A stretch of 64,000 nt of DNA from Mucilaginibacter sp. L294 (lineage in GTDB: Bacteria > Bacteroidota > Bacteroidia > Sphingobacteriales > Sphingobacteriaceae): the NCBI RefSeq assembly GCF_001636615.1, contig NZ_LGEK01000019.1, positions 151,861 through 215,860 of the forward strand, in the 5' to 3' direction. Under the pieces are notes generated by a model that saw only the letters and a program-made list of their open reading frames with translations, searched no databases and had not been told where the DNA came from. Positions 23,287 through 32,526 of this stretch are shown piece after piece; the stretch's first letter is position 1, and every line of letters starts with the position of its first letter. The translations under genes were made by a program, and so were the position numbers.

Positions 23287-23317
23287 AAACAATTTTTCAC
23301 AAAGCCGAAAATACATT

Positions 23318-23325
23318 TACTTTTG
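23318..23325 (+). promoter_or_regulatory. Bacteroidota -7 element of the lipid kinase gene
   Basis: TACTTTTG matches TAnnTTTG exactly and lies 20 bases before the TTG start at 23346. It is divergent from the metK promoter, with 31 bases between the two elements. Confidence 0.55.
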
Positions 23326-23345
23326 CCGCTTGTAAACTTATATAG

Positions 23346-24236
23346 TTGAAAAGGAAAGCGTTATTTATAATAAACCCGGTATCGGGAGGAAAAAAAAAGG
23401 ATGGTGTGCCGGAGCTTGTAGCGAAGTATCTTGACCCAACTATTTTTGATTACGATATAGAATTTACCACCGGTATTTTCCACGCGCACGACCTGGCCAA
23501 GGCTGCCGTGGGCGAATATGAAATTGTTGTTGCCGTTGGCGGCGATGGTACGGTGAACGAAATAGCATCGGCTATAGCCGGTACCGATACCGTTTTGGGC
23601 GTAATCCCCTTCGGATCGGGTAACGGTTTAGCTCGGTTTTTAACTATTCCCATGGATACCGAAGAGGCTATCAAAACCATGAATGCCGGCCGCACCATAA
23701 CTATCGATGCCGGTAAAATGAACGGGCAATGGTTTTTTAATATGGCGGGTATGGGCTTTGATGCGCACATTAGCCACGTTTTTGCCAATGGCAGTACAAA
23801 ACGGGGCTTTGTAAGCTATTTCAAATCTTCGATACAGGAGATCTCGACCTATAAATCAAAAAACTATCATATTGAAATTGACGGCGTTGCTTATGACCGC
23901 GAAGCATTCATGCTAAGCATGGCTAATTCATCGCAGTATGGCAACAACGCGCACGTATCACCAACTGCATCAGTACAGGATGGATTGCTGGATGTTTGTA
24001 TCATTAAGCCGTTCCCGCTATGGCGCTTCCCCGAGATGGGGCTGCGCATGTTCACTAAAACGGCCGATAGTTCCAGGTACGTAGAGATCATAAAAGGCAA
24101 ACACATTGTAATTACACGGCAGGAGGAAGGCCCCATTCACTTAGATGGCGAGCCGCAGGTGGCCGGTACAGCTATTGATATAGAGATTGTGCCCAACTCG
24201 CTACACGTTATTGTTGGCGGTACCTATAAAAAGTAA
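23346..24236 (+). CDS. Diacylglycerol kinase-family lipid kinase (YegS/DgkB-like)
   Basis: This 296-residue protein starts with TTG (LKRKALFIINPVSGG); no ATG exists nearby and the conserved N-terminus demands this start. The catalytic block VVAVGGDGTVNEIASAI and GVIPFGSGNGLAR are the nucleotide-binding signatures of the DAGK_cat family, followed by FFNMAGMGFDA and a C-terminal beta domain with LDGEPQ. It phosphorylates a lipid (diacylglycerol or a sphingoid base); sphingolipid phosphorylation would suit Bacteroidota but is inference. The SUI1 gene follows four bases later. Confidence 0.9.
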   Translation: MKRKALFIINPVSGGKKKDGVPELVAKYLDPTIFDYDIEFTTGIFHAHDLAKAAVGEYEIVVAVGGDGTVNEIASAIAGTDTVLGVIPFGSGNGLARFLTIPMDTEEAIKTMNAGRTITIDAGKMNGQWFFNMAGMGFDAHISHVFANGSTKRGFVSYFKSSIQEISTYKSKNYHIEIDGVAYDREAFMLSMANSSQYGNNAHVSPTASVQDGLLDVCIIKPFPLWRFPEMGLRMFTKTADSSRYVEIIKGKHIVITRQEEGPIHLDGEPQVAGTAIDIEIVPNSLHVIVGGTYKK

Positions 24237-24239
24237 CCT

Positions 24240-24575
24240 ATGGCAAAGAAAAATTTTACCGGCATCATGTACTCTACCGATCCTGATTTTCAATACCAGG
24301 AGGAGAACTCGGGCGATCAGCAAACCCTGCCGCCGCAACAGCAGAACCTGAAAATATACCTCGACAGGATAAAAGGCAACAAATTGGTAACCCGCATCAG
24401 CGGCTTTATTGGTGCCGGTGCCGACCTGGAAACCATCGGCAAAAAACTAAAAACCAAGTGCGGCGTAGGCGGCTCGGTGAAGGATGGCGAAGTGTTGCTG
24501 CAGGGCGACTTTAGGGATAAGGTATTAACCATGCTACAAACGGATGGCTACAAGGCTAAGAAAGCCGGAGGATAG
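24240..24575 (+). CDS. SUI1/eIF1-like translation factor (YciH family)
   Basis: This 111-residue protein has a variable N-terminus (1-35) and a SUI1 domain: [38 protein letters not shown] (described in pieces: [24 protein letters not shown]) and [10 protein letters not shown]. Bacterial homologues such as YciH bind the ribosome and affect start selection or stress translation. It lies four bases after the lipid kinase gene and is cotranscribed with it. Confidence 0.9.
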   Translation: MAKKNFTGIMYSTDPDFQYQEENSGDQQTLPPQQQNLKIYLDRIKGNKLVTRISGFIGAGADLETIGKKLKTKCGVGGSVKDGEVLLQGDFRDKVLTMLQTDGYKAKKAGG

Positions 24576-24674
24576 TGTATCGGAACAAAAAATATTAGCA
24601 TTGTAATTTGCTGATTATCAATATATTATATAGTGTGTAAAACGTACATTATGTAAATAAATGATGCAAAACAC

Positions 24675-24706
24675 TTGTTTCTTAGTGTATTAAAAAGGTA
24701 ATTTTG
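24675..24706 (+). promoter_or_regulatory. Promoter of pckA
   Basis: TAATTTTG (24699-24706) matches TAnnTTTG, with a TTG-containing -33 region at 24675-24677 (21 bases between). The leader to ATG 24735 is about 23 bases. Confidence 0.55.
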
Positions 24707-24734
24707 GGGCAACCAATTATAAATTATCTTCTTA

Positions 24735-26339
24735 ATGAAAAGTATGAATAACCAGGTACCCCAATTAGGGTATCTAAACCTGGCAAAGGCCCCTGCTATT
24801 TTATACCAATTAACCCCCGCACAACTTGTTGAAGCTGCCATAAAAAGAAACGAAGGCGTTTTAAGCGACTCTGGTGCACTGGCTATTGATACCGGCGAAT
24901 TTACCGGCCGGTCGCCTAAGGACCGTTTTATTGTTGACGACCATGTTACCCATGATAATGTATGGTGGGGAAGTATTAACTACAAGTTTGACGGCGCTAA
25001 ATTTAACGCCTTATATAATAAGGTAACAAAATACCTGTCGGAGCGTGAAATATTTGTGCGCGACTCATGCGCCTGCGCTAACGAAAAATACCATATAGAT
25101 ATCCGCGTGGTTACCGAAACCGCGTACCAGAATTTGTTTGTACATCACCTGTTCATCCGCCCCGAGGTGGTAAATCCGGATAGCAAACCCGAGTGGACGA
25201 TCATCGCTGCGCCGGGTTTTATGGCCGACCCAGAGGTTGACGGTACCCGCCAAAAGAATTTCTCGATCATCAGCTTCAGCAAAAAACTCATACTGATAGG
25301 CGGCACGGGTTATACCGGCGAGATCAAGAAGGGCATATTCTCGGTACTGAACTTTATATTACCGCATGATAAGCAGGTACTGTCTATGCATTGCTCGGCC
25401 AATACCGGCAGCAAGGGCGATACCGCAATTTTCTTCGGATTATCGGGCACGGGCAAAACCACCCTCTCTGCCGACCCGGACCGCAGCCTGATTGGCGATG
25501 ATGAGCACGGCTGGAGCGATTACTCTATATTTAACTTTGAAGGCGGCTGCTACGCTAAATGCTCGGGCCTTACGGCCGAGAAAGAGCCGCAGATATTTAA
25601 TGCCATTAAATATGGTGCGTTATTAGAGAATGTGAATTTTATACCGGGCACACGCATGGTTAACTATAATAATATAGATAAAACCGAGAATACGCGTGTT
25701 GCCTACCCATTATCAAATGTAAGTAATGCCATTATACCATCTATAGGTGCATCGCCAAAAAACATTTTCTTTTTAACTGCGGATGCCTTTGGGATATTGC
25801 CGCCTATATCAAAACTAACGCCCGAGCAGGCCATGTACCACTATATATCTGGCTACACCGCTAAAATAGCGGGCACCGAAACCGGCATTATCGAACCGGT
25901 AACTACCTTTTCGGCTTGTTTTGGCGAGGCGTTTTTACCGCTGCACCCCGTTACCTATGCCAAATTATTGGGTAAGAAGATAAAAGAACACCAGGTAAAC
26001 GTATGGTTGGTAAACACCGGCTGGACAGGCGGCGCCTACGGCGTTGGCCAGCGGATGAAGCTCTCTTACACCCGCGCCATGATCACCGCAGCCATAAACG
26101 GCGGGCTGGATAATGTTAAATATCATCAGCACCCCATATTCAATTTAGCTATTCCACATAGCTGCCCTAACGTGCCCGATGAAGTTCTTGACCCGAAGAA
26201 CACCTGGGCCAATGCAGATAATTCTGAAGATAAAGCAAACCAATTGGCTTTAGCCTTTGTTAAGAACTTTGAAAAATATGCTGATTATAGTACCCCAGAC
26301 ATTATAAACGCAGGGCCAAACGTAGCTGTAGCGGTGTAG
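24735..26339 (+). CDS. pckA: Phosphoenolpyruvate carboxykinase (ATP)
   Basis: This 534-residue protein carries the ATP-type PEPCK signatures: FTGRSPKDRFIV, YTGEIKKGIFS, the kinase-1a loop GLSGTGKTTLS, kinase-2 LIGDDEHGW, and a C-terminal NTGWTGG(A)YG motif with RMKLSYTR. It converts oxaloacetate to phosphoenolpyruvate with ATP, the first step of gluconeogenesis. An ATG at 24744 is an alternative start three codons later. It is monocistronic, with a promoter at 24675-24706 and a strong terminator downstream. Confidence 0.97.
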   Translation: MKSMNNQVPQLGYLNLAKAPAILYQLTPAQLVEAAIKRNEGVLSDSGALAIDTGEFTGRSPKDRFIVDDHVTHDNVWWGSINYKFDGAKFNALYNKVTKYLSEREIFVRDSCACANEKYHIDIRVVTETAYQNLFVHHLFIRPEVVNPDSKPEWTIIAAPGFMADPEVDGTRQKNFSIISFSKKLILIGGTGYTGEIKKGIFSVLNFILPHDKQVLSMHCSANTGSKGDTAIFFGLSGTGKTTLSADPDRSLIGDDEHGWSDYSIFNFEGGCYAKCSGLTAEKEPQIFNAIKYGALLENVNFIPGTRMVNYNNIDKTENTRVAYPLSNVSNAIIPSIGASPKNIFFLTADAFGILPPISKLTPEQAMYHYISGYTAKIAGTETGIIEPVTTFSACFGEAFLPLHPVTYAKLLGKKIKEHQVNVWLVNTGWTGGAYGVGQRMKLSYTRAMITAAINGGLDNVKYHQHPIFNLAIPHSCPNVPDEVLDPKNTWANADNSEDKANQLALAFVKNFEKYADYSTPDIINAGPNVAVAV

Positions 26340-26423
26340 TTAGACGTAACTATATCACTTTAGTTACACACTTTTTATGTGTTATAACTTGCTATTCTTA
26401 AAAAAAATGGGTTGTATTGTAAA

Positions 26424-26457
26424 AAAATTGTCTGCCTGACAGACAATTTTTCTGTTT
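26424..26457 (+). terminator. Terminator of pckA
   Basis: AAAATTGTCTG (26424-26434) pairs perfectly with CAGACAATTTT (26440-26450) around CCTGA, followed by TTCTGTTT. The remaining bases to 26637 are AT-rich and contain only the exbB promoter. Confidence 0.85.
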
Positions 26458-26555
26458 TAGAGCGTTAAGTAATCACGATTTACAGAGCGCTGTATGCTGT
26501 ATATTAAATTATTATAAAGAATTACATAAAAAGTTTTTTTATTTCATTTAAATTC

Positions 26556-26563
26556 TATTTTTG
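26556..26563 (+). promoter_or_regulatory. Promoter element of the exbB operon
   Basis: TATTTTTG matches TAnnTTTG, 75 bases before the exbB ATG. A T-rich run upstream (26533-26540) replaces a clear -33 element. The leader would be about 70 AT-rich bases. Confidence 0.5.
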
Positions 26564-26637
26564 TTATTCGCTAAAAACGCACACATTTTTTATTAACTTA
26601 TATTATAAACAAAACGAAAACTAAAATTTAAAAAGTA

Positions 26638-27477
26638 ATGGCAAACGCACCAACAAAACCAACTACTCCTGTAAAAAAAGAAAGCTCAAGTGCATCGGGC
26701 GCATTTGCAACTTTGACCATTCCTATCTGTATAGTGGCGGCAATTTTGATATTCATTTTCATTTTAGGACACCCAAGCCACTTTAAAGGCGGCGACCCTG
26801 CAAATGATCCAAACCCGGGCGATTTATTCGGTACTGTACATAAAGGTGGGGTAATTGTACCTATCATCATGTCGTATCTGTTAATGGTTATCGTGTTTTC
26901 AATTGAAAGGTTTATAGTTATCGGTAAAGCATCAGGTACTGGTAACGTAGATGCTTTTGTTAGGAAGATCCAATCTTCTCTTAACGCTGGTAACATCGAA
27001 GGCGCTAACGCTGAGTGCGACAAACAAAAAGGTTCTGTAGCAAACGTTATCAAAGCAGGTCTGAAAAAATACCGCGAAATGGAAGGCGATACTACTATGG
27101 ACGTAGATCAGAAAGCATTAGCTATCCAAAAAGACATTGAAGAAGCAACTGCTTTAGAAATGCCAATGTTAGAGCAAAACTTAACCATCATTGCTACCCT
27201 GGTATCAATCGGTACATTAACCGGTCTGTTAGGTACGGTAATCGGGATGATCGGTGCGTTCGCAACATTGGGTGCATCTGGTGCTCCAAACCAATCAGAA
27301 CTTTCAACTCACATCTCTGAGGCACTTATCAATACTGCATTAGGTATCGGTACTTCAGCAGTATCAATTGTAATGTACAACGTATTTACATCAAAAATTG
27401 ATAAACTGACTTACGCTATTGATGAGACTGGTTTCAGCATCGTTCAAACATTCTCGGCTTCTCACAAAAATAAGTAA
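26638..27477 (+). CDS. exbB: ExbB/TolQ/MotA-type proton channel protein
   Basis: This 279-residue protein has an N-terminal membrane segment (about 22-43), a second (about 65-85), a cytoplasmic helical region, and two C-terminal segments (NLTIIATLVSIGTLTGLLGTVIGMIGAF in pieces: STLTGLLGTV-type and TALGIGTSAVSIVMYNVF). The LLGTVIGMI and ALINTALGI motifs are the MotA_ExbB signature. With two ExbD proteins and TonB it forms the motor that uses the proton gradient to drive outer-membrane TonB-dependent transporters. It is first in a seven-gene operon. Confidence 0.93.
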   Translation: MANAPTKPTTPVKKESSSASGAFATLTIPICIVAAILIFIFILGHPSHFKGGDPANDPNPGDLFGTVHKGGVIVPIIMSYLLMVIVFSIERFIVIGKASGTGNVDAFVRKIQSSLNAGNIEGANAECDKQKGSVANVIKAGLKKYREMEGDTTMDVDQKALAIQKDIEEATALEMPMLEQNLTIIATLVSIGTLTGLLGTVIGMIGAFATLGASGAPNQSELSTHISEALINTALGIGTSAVSIVMYNVFTSKIDKLTYAIDETGFSIVQTFSASHKNK

Positions 27478-27577
27478 TCGTAAAATATAGTTTGCTTTTA
27501 TCCGTTATAACAGAATATAATTTGGATAATTACAATAATTAACTATCTTTACATTATATATTTAAAATAAACAGAAT

Positions 27578-28195
27578 ATGCCAAGAGTAAAAGTTGCAAG
27601 GAAGAGCACTGCTATAGATATGACCGCCATGTGCGACGTAGCTTTCCTGTTGCTTACTTTCTTTATATTAACAGCAAAGCCGCGTACCGAAGATCCGGTT
27701 CCGATAGATGTACCGTCTTCAACTGCTGAAACGCCGCTTCCTGAAGAAAACGTGCTTTTATTGACCGTTGGCCAGGGAAAAGTTTACTATACGATAGAAG
27801 GTACCGATATACGTAAACAAACGCTTGAGCAAATGGGCGAAAAGTATAACATTAAGTTTTCCCCTGAGCAGAAACAAGTGTTTTCAGGTGTGCCAGTACT
27901 TGGCGTACCTATGAACCAGCTACAGGCTTTCCTTAACTTAGATGTTGACAAGCGTAAGGCGTATAAGCAACCTGGTATCCCTAATGATACTACGGCCAAT
28001 AATGAGCTTGCCGACTGGATTCGCGAATCTCGCAAAGCCGTTGCCTCGTTACATAACAAGCCGTTAAGGATATCTGTTAAAGGAGACAACAAGGAAGAGT
28101 ATCCTACTATTAAAAAGATAATAGGTATTCTGCAAAGACAAAAAGTTAACAAATTTAGCCTGATCACATCGGTTAAGAACGCACCTAAAAAATAA
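27578..28195 (+). CDS. exbD: ExbD-family energy transduction protein, first copy
   Basis: This 205-residue protein has one N-terminal membrane segment, DMTAMCDVAFLLLTFFILTAKP, in which the first Asp residues are the expected proton-handling positions. The rest is periplasmic. It is longer than E. coli ExbD (141) because of an insert in the periplasmic part (about 90-140). It lies 100 bases after exbB and six bases before the second copy; Bacteroidota usually have two ExbD genes side by side. Confidence 0.9.
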   Translation: MPRVKVARKSTAIDMTAMCDVAFLLLTFFILTAKPRTEDPVPIDVPSSTAETPLPEENVLLLTVGQGKVYYTIEGTDIRKQTLEQMGEKYNIKFSPEQKQVFSGVPVLGVPMNQLQAFLNLDVDKRKAYKQPGIPNDTTANNELADWIRESRKAVASLHNKPLRISVKGDNKEEYPTIKKIIGILQRQKVNKFSLITSVKNAPKK

Positions 28196-28201
28196 CATAA
28201 A

Positions 28202-28735
28202 ATGGCAGAATTAGACACCTCCTCCGGCGGGGGGAAAAAAGGCGGGAAAGTAAGAAGTAAAAAGGCTTCAACACGCGTGGATTTAACCGCGATGGTGGAT
28301 TTGGCCTTCTTATTGATCACTTTCTTTATCATGACCACTACGTTATCTAAGCCAAAAGCTATGGATGTGGTTATGCCGGATAAGGACGAAAAGCAATTAG
28401 ACCAGTTGCCCGTTGCCGCTTCACGATCAATGACGCTTTTATTAGGCGCTAACGATAAAATTGAGTGGTTTATAGGAGTACCAGGCGACTCGCCACCGGA
28501 AACTATAAATTACGGCAAAGATGGTTTACGCAAAACCTTGATAGAAAAAGGTAAAGAAATACAAGCCAGTACAGGTAAATATATGGTTGTGCTAATTAAA
28601 CCAAGCGATAAATCAAACTACAAAAATGTGGTTGACGCGCTTGATGAGATGAAGATAACCAAAATAGAATCTTTCGCGATTGTAGATATTACACCTGCTG
28701 AGATCGGGTTGCTTAAACGCGACGGGAACTATTAA
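28202..28735 (+). CDS. exbD: ExbD-family energy transduction protein, second copy
   Basis: This 177-residue protein has a Gly/Lys-rich cytoplasmic start (about 1-25), then the membrane segment VDLTAMVDLAFLLITFFIMTTTL and a periplasmic domain ending near residue 177. VDLTAMVDLAFL is the conserved ExbD motif. It differs enough from the first copy to be a distinct paralogue, so the motor may contain ExbD heterodimers. Confidence 0.9.
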   Translation: MAELDTSSGGGKKGGKVRSKKASTRVDLTAMVDLAFLLITFFIMTTTLSKPKAMDVVMPDKDEKQLDQLPVAASRSMTLLLGANDKIEWFIGVPGDSPPETINYGKDGLRKTLIEKGKEIQASTGKYMVVLIKPSDKSNYKNVVDALDEMKITKIESFAIVDITPAEIGLLKRDGNY

Positions 28736-28767
28736 GAACTATTAAAGTAATTTAACGTTATAAGATA

Positions 28768-29592
28768 ATGTTTGGATCAAAATTAGACATACTTAACCAG
28801 CAATGGATTGACGTTGTTTTTACAGGCCGTAACAAAAATTATGGTGCATACGAACTAAGAAAGGATAACCCTCGTAATACGAATAAGGCCCTTCTAATTG
28901 GTGTAGCAGCATTTGTTTTACTTATATCCTTTAAAACAATCCTCAATGCAATAGATGGATTTATCCCTAAAGCTGATGAGAAAGTAAAAGTAACCGAAGT
29001 GGTGTTACCACCACCGCCGGTGAACGAAGAAGTAAAACCACCACCACCGCCACCTGAGCCACCTAAACCAAAGATAGACCAGGTACGTTTCCCACCTCCG
29101 GTTGTAAAACCGGATAACGAGGTGCGCGAAAAAGAACCGCCAACCGTAAAAGAGTTGGAAGTTGCGGATCCGGGCCCTAAGGACCAGAAAGGTGATCCTA
29201 ACGCCGCCATCACAATTGATGAGCCGGTAGGTAATGCGGATGTTAAACAAGTAGTTGAAGAGAACTCTAACCAGATCTTCACGGCGGTTGAGCAAGTGCC
29301 AACCTTCCCTGGTGGCGAGAGCGGATTCAACAAATACTTGTCAAAAGCAATTCGTTACCCTGCTATTGCAAGGGAAAACAACGTACAAGGACGTGTAATT
29401 GTACAGTTCGTAGTTGAAAGAGATGGCTCTTTAACAGATATTAAAGTTGTTAGAGGTATAGGCAGCGGTTGTGATGAAGAAGCAGTACGCGCTTTGAAAG
29501 CGTCTCCGAAATGGAAACCAGGTATCCAGAATGGCCGCCCGGTACGTGTACAATACAGTGTGCCAGTATCATTCGCATTGGCATCAGAATAA
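28768..29592 (+). CDS. tonB: TonB protein
   Basis: This 274-residue protein has a cytoplasmic N-terminus with the YGAYELRKD motif typical of Bacteroidota TonB and one membrane segment (about 42-60). A proline-rich periplasmic spacer runs at about 75-125 (runs of VLPPPP and KPPPPPPEPPKP). The C-terminal TonB domain covers about 190-274 (YPAIARENNVQGRV, then VVERDGSL and SPKWKPG). It links the inner-membrane ExbB/D motor to outer-membrane receptors. Confidence 0.95.
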   Translation: MFGSKLDILNQQWIDVVFTGRNKNYGAYELRKDNPRNTNKALLIGVAAFVLLISFKTILNAIDGFIPKADEKVKVTEVVLPPPPVNEEVKPPPPPPEPPKPKIDQVRFPPPVVKPDNEVREKEPPTVKELEVADPGPKDQKGDPNAAITIDEPVGNADVKQVVEENSNQIFTAVEQVPTFPGGESGFNKYLSKAIRYPAIARENNVQGRVIVQFVVERDGSLTDIKVVRGIGSGCDEEAVRALKASPKWKPGIQNGRPVRVQYSVPVSFALASE

Positions 29593-29598
29593 AAATTA

Positions 29599-29829
29599 AT
29601 GTTATCAGATAACAATGAGAAGCAAAAATCGCCCAAAAGGCGGTTTTTGCTTATTTTAGGAGTTGCTGCATTTATTTGCCTTTTGGTTTTTGGCGCCCTG
29701 ATCATCTTTTGGGACAAATTCTTGGGGCAGATTCCCAAACCGCAAAAAACCATATTTGGTTGCGTTGTTATAATTTATGCGGTTTTACGCTTTGCGCGGT
29801 ATTTAAGAAAGGACCCTGATGAAAATTAA
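29599..29829 (+). CDS. Small two-segment membrane protein of the Ton operon
   Basis: This 76-residue protein has a basic N-terminus (KQKSPKRR) and two hydrophobic segments (FLLILGVAAFICLLVFGALI and FGCVVIIYAVLRFA). It lies six bases after tonB and overlaps the next gene by 11 bases, so it is translated as part of the operon. I do not recognise a named family. A role in assembling the Ton motor is possible from position alone. Confidence 0.75.
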   Translation: MLSDNNEKQKSPKRRFLLILGVAAFICLLVFGALIIFWDKFLGQIPKPQKTIFGCVVIIYAVLRFARYLRKDPDEN

Positions 29830-30733
29830 GTTTAAGGCATTATTATTAGGGCTTACTGTTTTAGCAGCTTTACAAAGCTGCCAGCAAAACACCAAAAAAG
29901 CCGCTCCGCTTGATAGCTTTACATCGGGCACGGCAAAATTTGAGGCCGACGAATCATTTTCGCCTATAATAGACGAAGAACTGTATGTTTTTAAGGCTAT
30001 GTTGCCAGATGCTAACCCGGTAATTACTTATAAGCCGGAAGCTGAAGTGGTAAATAGCTTAATGAATGATAAAACAAGGTTAATTATACTATCGCGTAAT
30101 TTAGATACAGCCGAGCTTGGCGTACTAAAAAGGCGTACACTGGTAGCCGATGTAAATAAATTTGCAATAGATGCGGTAGCACTTATTGTAAACCAGGCAT
30201 CAAACGACACCACAATTTCGCTTGGCGAAATTAAAAGCATGCTAAACGGGAAGTCTAAAACCGATAAAAGTATCGTGTTTGATAACCCTAACTCAAGTTT
30301 GGTAAGGTATTTGAAGACACTATCAGGCAATAACGAGTTAAAGCAAAAAAATATTTACGCGTTAAAGTCAAGTAAAGAGGTTATCAGGTACATAAGTACG
30401 CATCCTGATGCAATAGGTATAACCGGCTTTAACTGGCTAAACGACCCGGATAAGGACTATGCCGAGGCTGTTGACAAGGTTAAAATAGTAGGCGTTAAGG
30501 ACGAGAACAGTAAAACCAACCCTAACGAGTACTTTAAACCTTCGCAGACAACGCTTGTCGAACATACGTATCCGTTAAGCAGGTCGTTATATGTGATAGA
30601 CTGCACGGGCAGAAAAGGGTTAGGCGCAAGCTTCGCATCATTTTTAGCCAGCGAACGCGGACAAAGAATAATACTAAAATCGGGCTTATTACCTGATTCT
30701 ATCCCCTCGAGGGAAATAAACATAACACACTAA
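29819..30733 (+). CDS. PstS-like substrate-binding lipoprotein
   Basis: This 304-residue protein has a lipoprotein signal peptide with lipobox ALQSC (Cys at about residue 21). The rest fits the type 2 periplasmic binding fold of phosphate-binding PstS-like proteins, including LGEIKSMLNGK, VFDNPNSSLVRYL and YPLSRSLYVI. No pst permease genes are here. In Bacteroidota such a gene is regularly found within the exbB-tonB operon, so its job may not be phosphate transport. Confidence 0.8.
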   Translation: MKIKFKALLLGLTVLAALQSCQQNTKKAAPLDSFTSGTAKFEADESFSPIIDEELYVFKAMLPDANPVITYKPEAEVVNSLMNDKTRLIILSRNLDTAELGVLKRRTLVADVNKFAIDAVALIVNQASNDTTISLGEIKSMLNGKSKTDKSIVFDNPNSSLVRYLKTLSGNNELKQKNIYALKSSKEVIRYISTHPDAIGITGFNWLNDPDKDYAEAVDKVKIVGVKDENSKTNPNEYFKPSQTTLVEHTYPLSRSLYVIDCTGRKGLGASFASFLASERGQRIILKSGLLPDSIPSREINITH

Positions 30734-30756
30734 CTATATATAATTTAGAAACTAAG

Positions 30757-32445
30757 ATGAAAATGATCAGTAAGATAAGTAAGATAGTGTTGGCGCTGAC
30801 ACTCGTAGGCTCATCATCAGTTTTTGCGCAGAGTTTAGCCGATGCTAAAAAAGCGATTGATGCAGAGCAGTTTCAGAAAGCTAAGTCGATGCTTAAAAAT
30901 TTGACAGTAACCCAGGCTACTAAGGATGAGAATTTCTTTTACCTGGGTTGGGTGTACATCCTTCAGGAATACCCCGATTCTGCAAAAGCAGTGTTTCAAA
31001 AAGGTATTGCTGTAAACCCAAAATCTGCTTTAAACTACGCGGGTTTAGGTGCTGCTGCTTTTTTGGATAAAGACAGGGCAACAGCCACTACCAACTTTAA
31101 CCAGGCAGTAACATTAGCCGGTAAGGATAGCAAACCATATTTATACGTGGGCGAAGCTTACCTGTTGAACAATGTTGATGGTAAAGTACCTGCCGAGGAT
31201 GCAAACGCAGCTGTAGCAGTATTAACAAAAGGTAAAACCGTTAACGCGAAAGATGCCGAGATATTGGTAGCATTAGGCGATGCCTTGCGTACGCAAAGCA
31301 AAAATACCGAAGCGCTGGGTAACTACCAGGCAGCTTTGGATATTGACCCTAAGCTGGCACATGCTAAGGTAGCAACCGGTGTTATCTGGAAATATGCTAA
31401 CAACTTTGAAAGCTCAGAAACAGAGTTTAAAGCCGCCTTAGCTATCGACCCTAACTACGGCCCTGCTTACCGCGAGTGGGCAGAAACCGATGTTCGCTGG
31501 GCGTTTAACGACCCAAGGATGGCATCTGCTAAAATTAAAGAAGCAACAGAGCAGTATAAAAAATACCTGTCGTTAACAGACCTGTCTGTTGAATCGCGTA
31601 TGCGTTATGCCGATTTCCTGTTATTATCAGGTGATTTTAAAACCCTGCAAACAGAAGCCGCCGCTTTATCAAGCGCCGCAAATGGTAACCTAAAAGTTTA
31701 TCGTTATTTGGCGTATGCTGCTTACGAAAATAAAGATTACCCTGCAGGCTTAACCGCTATGAATACCTGGTTAACCAAAGCTGACCCAAAACGCATTTTA
31801 CCACGTGATTATGTTTACCTGGGCCGTTTACAGATTGCTTCTAAGCAAGATTCATTAGGTATTAATTCATTACGTAAGGCTTTATCAATAGATACCAGCC
31901 AGGTAGATGTATATCCTGAAATTGCGAAATCATTATATGCCCAGAAAAAATATGCTGAGGCAGGTGAGGCTTACCATATTTTCACCCAAAAAGGTAGAGG
32001 TGTAAAACTTTTGGATCACTTTTATGAAGGTGTAAGCTATTATTTTGCTTATGATGATAAAAAGCCAGGTGCAGATTCATTAATCGCTAAGGCAGATTCA
32101 GCTTTCAGTTATGTGATTCAAAAAGCGCCAACAACTGCTGATGCGTATCTATATCGTGCCCGTGTAAATGAGTTGAAAGACAAAGACCGTAACAACATTG
32201 CGGGTTACGCCAAACCTTTTTATGAAAAATATATTGAAATAGTAAATGCTAAAGGGGTTCCTGCCACCGATAAGGGTAAAAAGGATTTAGCCGAAGCATA
32301 TGCTTATTTAGGTACTTTTGCTGAGTTCAAAGAAAAGAATGATGCTAAAGCGGCTGAAAATTATGGAAAAGCAAGAGAAAATGATCCTGCTAATAAACAG
32401 GCAACAGCTTACTTCTCACGAAAGAGTGGTGGAAAAGGTAAATAA
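30757..32445 (+). CDS. Exported TPR-repeat protein
   Basis: This 562-residue protein has a signal peptide ending VFAQ (about residue 25). At least eight tetratricopeptide-like repeats follow (for example FYLGWVYILQEYPDSAKAVF and YYEKAL-like blocks such as NYQAALDIDPKLAHAK and EFKAALAIDPNYGPAYREW). It would act as a periplasmic scaffold. It is the last gene of the Ton operon, with a clear terminator behind it. The start could also be ATG 30763, two codons later. Confidence 0.88.
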   Translation: MKMISKISKIVLALTLVGSSSVFAQSLADAKKAIDAEQFQKAKSMLKNLTVTQATKDENFFYLGWVYILQEYPDSAKAVFQKGIAVNPKSALNYAGLGAAAFLDKDRATATTNFNQAVTLAGKDSKPYLYVGEAYLLNNVDGKVPAEDANAAVAVLTKGKTVNAKDAEILVALGDALRTQSKNTEALGNYQAALDIDPKLAHAKVATGVIWKYANNFESSETEFKAALAIDPNYGPAYREWAETDVRWAFNDPRMASAKIKEATEQYKKYLSLTDLSVESRMRYADFLLLSGDFKTLQTEAAALSSAANGNLKVYRYLAYAAYENKDYPAGLTAMNTWLTKADPKRILPRDYVYLGRLQIASKQDSLGINSLRKALSIDTSQVDVYPEIAKSLYAQKKYAEAGEAYHIFTQKGRGVKLLDHFYEGVSYYFAYDDKKPGADSLIAKADSAFSYVIQKAPTTADAYLYRARVNELKDKDRNNIAGYAKPFYEKYIEIVNAKGVPATDKGKKDLAEAYAYLGTFAEFKEKNDAKAAENYGKARENDPANKQATAYFSRKSGGKGK

Positions 32446-32467
32446 CCTTTAAGCTTATAAAATAAAT

Positions 32468-32498
32468 AAAAAAGCCCCTTCAAAAAAGGGGCTTTTTT
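32468..32498 (+). terminator. Terminator of the Ton operon
   Basis: AAAAAAGCCCCTT (32468-32480) pairs perfectly with AAGGGGCTTTTTT (32486-32498) around a 5-base loop. It ends 29 bases before nuoA. Confidence 0.92.
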
Positions 32499-32514
32499 AT
32501 TATCCACTCATTTG

Positions 32515-32522
32515 TATATTTG
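32515..32522 (+). promoter_or_regulatory. -7 element at the nuoA start
   Basis: TATATTTG matches TAnnTTTG but ends only four bases before ATG 32527. If used, the nuoA message would be leaderless. No -33 element is visible. Confidence 0.4.
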
Positions 32523-32526
32523 CAGC

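Noticed and set aside
28839..29333. 164-codon minus-strand frame and the frame at 29005-29295 opposite tonB
   Set aside because: They are antisense to the proline-rich spacer of TonB (CCA/CCG codons read as Gly or Trp). TonB itself is clearly the real gene.
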